From: a virus
Direction: 5' to 3' (one strand)
Length of the DNA stretch: 32,812 nucleotides
Virus record (IMG/VR): IMGVR_UViG_3300031599_000025
Location: 1 to 32,812 of that record
Shown here: one piece after another, positions 27,405 through 32,812 of the stretch
Layout: the number at the start of each line of letters is the position of its first letter
How positions within the stretch are numbered: the stretch's first letter is position 1
Translations under genes and position numbers: made by a program
The notes under the pieces: model-generated
The model's database searches: none
What the model saw: only the letters and a program-made list of their open reading frames with translations
Told to the model about the DNA's origin: nothing

Positions 27405-28640
27405 TTAGAACAATGATGTTGGATCCTTTTCTGGCTTCTGTTGAGTATCTTCTATCTTTAATCCTGCAAACGCATCATATGACTTAGGGGCAGTACTTCC
27501 CTTTTTGTTAGATGTGTTCCATCCACTGCCTTCTAGTATTCTTTCCATTTGTGCCAGTTTTGTCAATTGAGTAGATACTTTAAAATCCTTTTCAATCTCC
27601 GAGAATATATTCTTTTGGATAGATTCAGGAATAGTGTTGTAGTGTAATAACATTAAATCTAGGTTCTGATTGAACGCAACTCTAATTTCATCACGAGTAG
27701 CTCTACCTACTATTTCATGAATAAGTTCAACAATAATGTCTACTTGATTCTTAGAAAAGAAATGATCGATATGGAAGTTGCCTTCAGTTTCTCTGTATCT
27801 TTCCAATATCTTTGTAGCATGTTTCTCAGTTATTGAATAGTTTCGTATTTTACCACTAGCTCCGGTCTTTGACCACATAACAACTGATCTTATGTTATCA
27901 CTCTTATCTCCTTGTAATATTTTGGAGAATATGAAGTCATCACAGTTGATTTCCTCAATAGTAACACTGTTCTTTAAAACCCATGCCGTGAAATCCTCTT
28001 TAAGCCTATCAGTTGTTACTGCATCTGATGACATATTGAATAACATTTCGTCGTTAGACATTTCACCACTTCCCGCACTTTCCAAAAGATCTTGGAATCC
28101 AGGGAATGCTAATAATTTTCTTTTTGAATTGTAGTACCATAATGTATATGCATCAGTTGCGTTATTATAGTCTACTAATTGAATTAAATCCCTATCACCT
28201 GTCCATACTATACAGTTCTTACCTTCGTTGTTTAATTGTGCAGCCCATCCGAATAAAATGTCATCTGCTTCTGCGCCTGGAACCTTGTGGATAATTACGC
28301 CATGTTTTGCAAGAATAGTTTGCCATTCTTCGTATGTTTCGAATACATTTGACCAGTTAACTGAATTGTCAGGTACCCTTGTTCCCTTATATGCTGCATC
28401 CGGAAATAAATCCTTTCTCCATGATTTGGAATCTACTGCAACTACAATTTGATCAACGAATGGAGTCATTTTACGTACTTCTGATGCGAAATCAATACAT
28501 AATTTTCTCATGAATTGTTCCTGACCATCCCTATCCCCTAATAGTGCAGCGTCTTTACCTTTAGGTCTGGGCAATACGAATAACCTACTATGTACAAAGT
28601 AGTTACCGTCTATTATTAATGTGTGTTTACCTAATTTCAT
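27405..28640 (-). CDS. rnh: RNase H / 5'-3' exonuclease, T4 rnh-like (FEN family)
   Basis: A 411-aa flap-endonuclease-family enzyme that would remove RNA primers from lagging-strand fragments. The acidic active-site residues and helical arch lie in order: D11 (LIIDGNYF), D70 (VVAVDSKSWRK), YKGTR at 84-88, GAEADDI (122-128, E124, D126, D127), TGDRDL (147-152, D149, D151), then QGDKSDNI further on. The C-terminus carries a helical part and ends DPTSLF, which might contact the sliding clamp. T4 RNase H is 305 aa; the extra length is in the C-terminal half. It is followed by gp62-like and preceded by gp44. Confidence 0.9.
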   Translation of the reverse strand: MKLGKHTLIIDGNYFVHSRLFVLPRPKGKDAALLGDRDGQEQFMRKLCIDFASEVRKMTPFVDQIVVAVDSKSWRKDLFPDAAYKGTRVPDNSVNWSNVFETYEEWQTILAKHGVIIHKVPGAEADDILFGWAAQLNNEGKNCIVWTGDRDLIQLVDYNNATDAYTLWYYNSKRKLLAFPGFQDLLESAGSGEMSNDEMLFNMSSDAVTTDRLKEDFTAWVLKNSVTIEEINCDDFIFSKILQGDKSDNIRSVVMWSKTGASGKIRNYSITEKHATKILERYRETEGNFHIDHFFSKNQVDIIVELIHEIVGRATRDEIRVAFNQNLDLMLLHYNTIPESIQKNIFSEIEKDFKVSTQLTKLAQMERILEGSGWNTSNKKGSTAPKSYDAFAGLKIEDTQQKPEKDPTSLF

Positions 28641-28644
28641 AATG

Positions 28645-28690
28645 TGTTTGTTAATTTATATAAATATAACTATAATCTTTGACATAAAAA
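28645..28690 (-). promoter_or_regulatory. Candidate promoter before RNase H
   Basis: The gap upstream of the ATG at 28640 contains minus-strand GTTATATTTATATAAATTAAC, which resembles the TATATTTAC core of the R elements, with an AACAAACAC leader. No other part of the R element is present. Confidence 0.35.
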
Positions 28691-28722
28691 AATATATAGC
28701 TACTTATTTTTAAGTTTATTTA

Positions 28723-29673
28723 CTATTCTGCAATTATAGTCTGGATAGAATATACACAGCTGAGTAATGTTATAACTGGATCTATTACTAATGTTCGTTG
28801 GGCTTGATGTTCCGCCACAGTGATTGCAATCTGTGGTATGTGCCTCATACTAGATTGTCTGTCAGATTGGATATATTCAATGAATTCTTCTCCAAATGAT
28901 TGTAAAACCTCATCTACTCTATTTGAATATTCCCCTACGAGTTGTTTGTAATTCTTAACAGGATCCATTTCATTAAATATTAATTCGAATACGTCTTTAT
29001 ATACTGAATTAAATTTCTTGACATCAGCTACTGTTATATTAGTAGTTCCCTGTGTCTTGTATCCTTGTAGTTTATTAAGAGTAGATCTTAGATCTGGAAA
29101 GTTACGTCTAACAAATTCAACCAATGCTGGTTTTTCTATTGTCATTCCTTCTTTACCACATATATCATATACTCTTCTGATATATTTCTTTGTTAATTCA
29201 GTTTCTTCAGATTTATCAAAATCAAAATCGATAACTTCGAATCTGCTTAATATTGGATCTGGCAGTTTATTAATATAATTACATGTTGCAATAAATCTAG
29301 AGTTTGATGCAAATGTTTCCATTGTTGCTCTTAACGCTTTAAAGAATTGGTCTGATACACCATCAACCTCATCTAATATAACTACTTTGAATTTTCCTTG
29401 ATCATCTAGTATTGACATTGTTGAACAGAAATCAGTAATCCTTGTTCTAATAACATCAACTGAAGTATCCGTAGATGCATTAATATAAAGATAAGGTAGA
29501 CCAAACTGTTGAACAATTGCCTTTGCAGTTGACGTCTTTCCTGTTCCAGGGCTTCCTGCTAATAATATGTTTTGCGATAAACCATCCTTGAACTTCGACA
29601 TTACATTGTCAGGTAGGATTAAGTCTTCTAAATTTTTAGGTCTGTATTTCTCCGTAAATAGTGAGTGAATCAT
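28723..29673 (-). CDS. 44: Clamp-loader ATPase subunit, gp44-like
   Basis: A 316-aa AAA+ ATPase. Walker A is GSPGTGKT (40-47), Walker B VVILDEVD (97-104), the sensor-1 strand is FIATCN (127-132), and the arginine-finger SRF box (equivalent to SRC) follows at 143-145. The C-terminal collar domain is helical. Together with gp62 it loads the sliding clamp for the phage polymerase. The length is close to T4 gp44 (319 aa). It is divergently oriented from the plus-strand gene at 29744, with a 70-base shared control region. Confidence 0.95.
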   Translation of the reverse strand: MIHSLFTEKYRPKNLEDLILPDNVMSKFKDGLSQNILLAGSPGTGKTSTAKAIVQQFGLPYLYINASTDTSVDVIRTRITDFCSTMSILDDQGKFKVVILDEVDGVSDQFFKALRATMETFASNSRFIATCNYINKLPDPILSRFEVIDFDFDKSEETELTKKYIRRVYDICGKEGMTIEKPALVEFVRRNFPDLRSTLNKLQGYKTQGTTNITVADVKKFNSVYKDVFELIFNEMDPVKNYKQLVGEYSNRVDEVLQSFGEEFIEYIQSDRQSSMRHIPQIAITVAEHQAQRTLVIDPVITLLSCVYSIQTIIAE

Positions 29674-29693
29674 ATATTTTTTATTTGCTTAAT

Positions 29694-29710
29694 GTTATAC
29701 GTATTATATC
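29694..29710. promoter_or_regulatory. Divergent promoter region between gp44 and the plus-strand gene
   Basis: The sequence GTTATACGTATTATATC holds a palindromic ATACGTAT core and TATA-type boxes readable on both strands (TATAATACGTATAAC on the minus strand). It lies centrally in the 70-base gap between divergent starts at 29673 and 29744. Assignment to specific transcripts is inference. Confidence 0.35.
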
Positions 29711-29743
29711 AAATCAATTGAATAAGTTTCAAATAAATATAAC

Positions 29744-30244
29744 ATGGCATACAATAATAAATATCCTCAGATTAAGCGAACAGGTGGCCCTTCGCCACGA
29801 AACAGATATGGTGTTTGCTATGAAGGTTTATCAAGACAACAACGTAGACTATTACTTGAAAATCCACTATTGAAGGATAGAGTACAGGATGATCAGTTCC
29901 TGCAGATATTGTTTGAAGTTAGTATGTATAGGAACCAGACGTCAAGGAATAAATATTATTATGATCGCTCAACAAATGAATTCATGAAAATGGATAAATT
30001 ACATGAAAGCTATGATATCGTGGATTGGACTTGCGCACTCTCTGGTGAACCCATTCGTTCTAGTATTAATAATTTTAACGTGGAGAACTTCGTACACCCT
30101 GAGTATCATGACACACTCTCGGGTAGTTCTATAGATGGCAGGATCTTGCAATCTTCTCTTGCCTTCCAAGAACACATAAAAAAACTCCTGCTGAATCAAC
30201 AGAAGGAGTTTATAAATCTTGCTAGAAAAAATTCTAAATTATAA
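29744..30244 (+). CDS. Hypothetical protein, 166 aa, the only plus-strand gene
   Basis: Not recognised. It has a basic N-terminal part (NNKYPQIKRTGGPSPRNRYG, LSRQQRRLLLENPLLKDR), then a mid-region with YDIVDWTCALSGEPIRSSINNFNVENFVHPEY and a helical basic C-terminus (EHIKKLLLNQQKEFINLARKNSK). The reading frame is open throughout, and overlaps the end of the minus-strand core gene by 6 bases. Its 3' part also carries a terminator that works for the opposite strand. No function can be assigned; a DNA- or RNA-binding role would fit the charge. Confidence 0.7.
   Translation: MAYNNKYPQIKRTGGPSPRNRYGVCYEGLSRQQRRLLLENPLLKDRVQDDQFLQILFEVSMYRNQTSRNKYYYDRSTNEFMKMDKLHESYDIVDWTCALSGEPIRSSINNFNVENFVHPEYHDTLSGSSIDGRILQSSLAFQEHIKKLLLNQQKEFINLARKNSKL
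30178..30211 (-). terminator. Terminator for the prohead-core gene inside the plus-strand gene
   Basis: An 8-bp stem (30182-30189 / 30204-30211), extended by an inner CTG/CAG pairing, followed on the minus strand by seven T (30184-30178). It lies 28 bases after the stop of the minus-strand gene and within the last 67 bases of the plus-strand coding region. On the plus strand the T-run is poor. Confidence 0.75.
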
Positions 30245-31492
30245 TAATCTAGAGAATTTATCTTTAATACTTAGATTCTCGTATCTTGATTCGTTTAATG
30301 TAATTGTCATTTCGTATGTAGAAAGTTCTGATTCAAGTATTCTACCTAGTTCAGTTCCTTCAATTTGCCATGATTCCTTCTGTGATATAGAATCAATCTT
30401 GTCTTGAAACTTCTTGATATTATCTTCATCACCTGAATCCTGTGCCTTTTTCAAAAGATCTTTATATCTGTCAATCATACCATCCTTAGAGTTCTTTGTT
30501 TCTCTATCTTTCTTAGTATCATCGTCAGCATTATCTTTATCCTTAAGTGCTTCCTTTTCTTTTGCTAATCTAGCTTCTTTCTCTTCAGGAGTTTCTTCGT
30601 CTTCTTTCTCCTTTGCTAATCTAGCTTCCTTTTCTTCTGGAGTTTCTTCGTCTTCCTTTTCTTTTGCTAATCTAGCTTCCTTTTCTTCTGGAGTTTCTTC
30701 GTCTTCCTTTTCTTTTGCTAATCTAGCTTCTTTCTCTTCAGGAGTTTCTTCGTCTTCTTTCTCCTTTGCTAATCTAGCTTCCTTTTCTTCTGGAGTTTCT
30801 TCTTTATCCTTATCAGACTTAGTATCTTTTTCCTTTCCTTCGTCTTCCTTTTCCTTCTTTAGTTTTTCAACTTCAGATTTGTCAGGTTCTGCTTCAGCTA
30901 ATGCATCTTCTTCATCCTTTAATCTTTGTTGAAGCTTCTTTGCCTGTGATTTAAGATCACCTGCATCGTTATTCTTATCGCCCATAGCCGTTTTAATAAC
31001 TTCTAATTTACCTTTGATTTTCTCAGAAGATAGTGCACGTTTAACAATATCGGAAGAACTGCCAAACTTATCATCTACTGCTTTCTGTAAATCAACAGAT
31101 TGTGCCTTTAACATTTTTACTTTATCGACTACCTTTGACTTTTTATCACCCTTCATTGCAGAAGCAGCAGCTTCAAGTCCAGCAACCTTAAGTTCCATTG
31201 AATTAACTTTCTTTTGTGCCTTTCTTGCCTTAGGTGCTCTGAACATAAAATCAACAGTCGCAGATGCCGCACCTTCATGAATTTCGTCTAAGTTAATGTT
31301 TGCTATTTCTTCAGTTAATTCATTTGCTAGCGTTTCTAGGGAATTAATGATGGCATCAACATCAGTTGACATATCGGATACAGAACCTCTAGGTTCAGAT
31401 ACATTAGATACCTGAGCAGATTGTGTCGAAACAGGTACTTCATTTTCATTGTACGAAGATAACCATGTTTTAAAATTAGTTGTTGTTTTCAT
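30239..31492 (-). CDS. Charged repeat protein, candidate prohead core/scaffold protein
   Basis: A 417-aa very hydrophilic, helical protein. N-terminus MKTTTNFKTWLSSYNENE, loosely like a capsid-targeting sequence. A central Lys/Ala-rich helical part (about 80-190) follows, then a Lys/Glu segment with five perfect-length repeats of 17 residues (ETPEEKEARLAKEKEDE; coding 30545-30799), and a more ordinary C-terminus ending LSIKDKFSRLL. Several (L/I)-x-E prohead-protease-type sites are visible (LTE, LDE, ILE, LNE). It lies just downstream of the gp23 gene. T4 gp22, the core protein, is likewise acidic/helical and destroyed by protease. Against this: the gene order differs from T4 (22 precedes 23) and sequence similarity is not evident. 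Confidence 0.6.
   Translation of the reverse strand: MKTTTNFKTWLSSYNENEVPVSTQSAQVSNVSEPRGSVSDMSTDVDAIINSLETLANELTEEIANINLDEIHEGAASATVDFMFRAPKARKAQKKVNSMELKVAGLEAAASAMKGDKKSKVVDKVKMLKAQSVDLQKAVDDKFGSSSDIVKRALSSEKIKGKLEVIKTAMGDKNNDAGDLKSQAKKLQQRLKDEEDALAEAEPDKSEVEKLKKEKEDEGKEKDTKSDKDKEETPEEKEARLAKEKEDEETPEEKEARLAKEKEDEETPEEKEARLAKEKEDEETPEEKEARLAKEKEDEETPEEKEARLAKEKEALKDKDNADDDTKKDRETKNSKDGMIDRYKDLLKKAQDSGDEDNIKKFQDKIDSISQKESWQIEGTELGRILESELSTYEMTITLNESRYENLSIKDKFSRLL
30545..30799 (-). repeat. Five tandem 51-bp repeats coding for 17-residue units
   Basis: Five in-frame 51-bp units encode ETPEEKEARLAKEKE followed by DE (AL in the last unit). At DNA level there are two synonymous versions, which alternate along the array (by increasing coordinate A-B-B-A-B, differing at several third positions such as tctttctc versus ccttttct). 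The array lies inside the prohead-core candidate. Confidence 0.9.
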
Positions 31493-31508
31493 ATTTAAAT
31501 GTTTGTTT

Positions 31509-31517
31509 ATTATATAT
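31509..31517 (-). promoter_or_regulatory. Candidate late promoter box before the prohead-core gene
   Basis: Minus-strand ATATATAAT, followed by 16 bases (AAACAAACATTTAAAT) to the ATG at 31492. It lies just after the terminator that follows gp23, so the core gene can be transcribed separately. Confidence 0.5.
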
Positions 31518-31530
31518 GTTATATATCACG

Positions 31531-31561
31531 AAAAAAGGGAACCGATTTCTCAGTTCCCTTT
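31531..31561 (-). terminator. Intrinsic terminator after the major capsid gene
   Basis: A 9-bp perfect stem (31534-31542 / 31553-31561) with a 10-base loop, followed on the minus strand by TTTTTT (31536-31531, partly in the stem). It lies 47 bases after the gp23 stop. Confidence 0.88.
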
Positions 31562-31608
31562 AATATAATTAGAATATTGAAATTCTATAACTATTTAACG
31601 ATTAGATA

Positions 31609-32812
31609 TTAAGCTAATGTTAATAAGTTGTCCCATGAACCCTTGATATCAAATGTAACATATTGAGTTTCAGGATGGAATCCAGCTTCAACTAATGCGA
31701 ATCTTGATTTAACAGCAACTTTAGGAGCCATTGTTCCTTCAGCAATTGTCTGTACAGATTCAGCCATTAAATAAGGCATAAATACAAGTCCAGGTCCGTT
31801 TCCGTCACCCTTTCTTCCAACTGTTACAGAATAATCTGCCCAGTTCATTGTTGGATCAGTATAAATATTGATTCCAGCAACAGATCCTAATGGGTAAATT
31901 GCTCCAGCAGCTTGTGCGAATGTGTTAGCCATTGGGTTTGCAACAAATCCAGAGATTGATTGTAATACAGTAGCAGTCTGTGGTCCACATACCGCGAAGT
32001 TACCAGCACCTCTACGTCCTCTGTTTGCGATTAAATTCGCAGCAGCTAACATTTGAGATAAGATTCTTCTATGAATAGAAGGTAAAGTTTCACCTCCAGC
32101 ACCTAAAGCAGATGATGCCGGTAAGATTAAATCAAAACCATTTGTAGTCATTGCATTAGAAATGTTAGTCTTACCTAACTTTCTTAATTTAGTTAAGATG
32201 TATTGGTTGATAGATTGAGTTAATTCGTTAGTTAATACTGCCTCAACTTGAGCAACAGCATCTACACCGAATTGTTTTAAATCCTGTACTTGTTCTCTAG
32301 TAACTGCAGCAGCAACTTGGAAAGTTTCAGCTGAAACACTTTTAGAGAATAATGTAAGACCCATTAATTTGTCTGGAGTCTTTTCACCTAATTCTCTAGA
32401 GAATGGATTACCTTCATTATCAGCAGCAGCGAATCCTAAAATATGATCGTTTAATGCCTTTACTAATTCAACATCTGTTGCAGCTGTAATGTTAGTATCG
32501 TCAGCAAGGATAACTGCAAGATCTGCAACTACATCTGCAGCTACTATATCAGTAGTTACTTCTAAGATAGTTTTACCATCAATTCTAGATGTACCAACTA
32601 CTTTATAAACAGCAGCATTAGCAGCCGTACTATGTTCAATTGTATTACCCACTGCTGTTGCAATAGTTTCAGTAAGTGTCAACTTAATATAAGTTGGTGC
32701 AACCTTATTATCTAATCTTCCACCTTCGTAAGTAAAATCTAAGTAAGATAATAATCCCATTGGTCCAGCCATAGGAATTACAGGTACTAAATCTAAACCT
32801 ACAGTTTGTGCA
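31609..32812 (-). CDS. 23: Major capsid protein, gp23-like (5' end outside window)
   Basis: The visible 401 codons have no start, because the frame stays open through the window edge (reading QTVGLDLVPVIPMAGPMGLLSYLDF at that edge in outline, the normal gp23 passage). Conserved segments are AAVTREQVQDLKQFGVDAVAQVEAVLTNELTQSINQYIL in outline, RGRRGAGNFAVCGPQTATVL, INIYTDPTMNWADYSVTVGRKGDG, GLVFMPYLMAESVQTIAEGTM..., and the C-terminal KSRFALVEAGFHPETQYVTFDIKG. These match the T4 gp23/HK97-fold capsid pattern. A Thr/Ala-rich region of about 75 residues (TLTETIATAVGNTIEHS..., VAADVVADLAVIL) lies where gp23 has its insertion domain. A prohead-protease site would be expected near the missing N-terminus. 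Confidence 0.93.
   Translation of the reverse strand, partial: AQTVGLDLVPVIPMAGPMGLLSYLDFTYEGGRLDNKVAPTYIKLTLTETIATAVGNTIEHSTAANAAVYKVVGTSRIDGKTILEVTTDIVAADVVADLAVILADDTNITAATDVELVKALNDHILGFAAADNEGNPFSRELGEKTPDKLMGLTLFSKSVSAETFQVAAAVTREQVQDLKQFGVDAVAQVEAVLTNELTQSINQYILTKLRKLGKTNISNAMTTNGFDLILPASSALGAGGETLPSIHRRILSQMLAAANLIANRGRRGAGNFAVCGPQTATVLQSISGFVANPMANTFAQAAGAIYPLGSVAGINIYTDPTMNWADYSVTVGRKGDGNGPGLVFMPYLMAESVQTIAEGTMAPKVAVKSRFALVEAGFHPETQYVTFDIKGSWDNLLTLA

Noticed and set aside
30414-30932. Ser/Phe-rich repeat frame on the plus strand (172 codons)
   Set aside because: It is the antisense reading of the 51-bp repeats; the minus-strand frame is longer and shows charged helical repeats with late-gene signals.

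Overview
The window is a low-GC, densely packed stretch of a T4-like myovirus genome. Nearly every gene is on the minus strand, so transcription runs from high to low coordinates; the one clear exception is a single plus-strand gene at 29744-30244. The T4 relationship comes from the major capsid protein (gp23), tail sheath (gp18), tail tube (gp19), both terminase subunits (gp17, gp16), the clamp-loader ATPase (gp44), RNase H, an ATP-dependent DNA ligase (gp30-like) and a baseplate-hub cluster. No host can be read directly. The A-rich leaders without Shine-Dalgarno sequences, the AT-rich TATATTTAC promoter boxes and a phage-encoded ECF-type sigma factor point, by inference, to a Bacteroidota (flavobacterial) host.

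Layout, in transcription order from the right. (1) 32812-30239: major capsid protein (5' end outside the window), a terminator, then a charged repeat protein that is probably a prohead core protein. (2) 30244-26925: the lone plus-strand gene, then replication genes gp44, RNase H and a gp62-like small clamp-loader subunit. (3) 26913-13988: virion genes: an unknown protein, a duplicated membrane protein (possible holin), a large gp14-like neck candidate, gp16, gp17, gp18, gp19, a small possible regulator, gp26-like and gp51-like baseplate-hub proteins, and an 837-residue tape-measure-like protein with six hydrophobic repeats. (4) 13879-9502: nucleotide-handling and regulatory genes: a polynucleotide 3'-phosphatase-like HAD protein, a guanylate-kinase-like enzyme, a PD-(D/E)XK nuclease-like protein, a metallophosphoesterase relative that has lost all its metal ligands, and the ECF sigma factor. 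(5) 9438-6910: four consecutive genes whose products begin with a T4-type capsid-targeting sequence, followed by an esterase whose C-terminus echoes the same motif. (6) 6824-1: small accessory genes (SWIM zinc finger, active metallophosphoesterase, KTSC domain, small membrane proteins, a flavodoxin-fold quinone reductase) and the truncated DNA ligase.

Accessory operons are separated by a repeated intergenic element of about 90 bp (R1, R2, R3, R4, R6, R7). The full form carries a T4-style TATAAATA box inside an inverted repeat and a second, near-invariant AT-rich promoter close to the ATG. Virion genes instead tend to carry a simpler TATATAA-type box. With the sigma factor, this suggests an early/late switch in which some accessory operons are read in both phases.

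The most notable candidates for something undescribed are the cassette of capsid-targeted, probably injected proteins, the dual-promoter repeat family, the dead metallophosphoesterase, and a non-coding stretch of about 590 bp with several hairpins (2951-3541). All functions are inferred from reading the sequence; no database search was possible.
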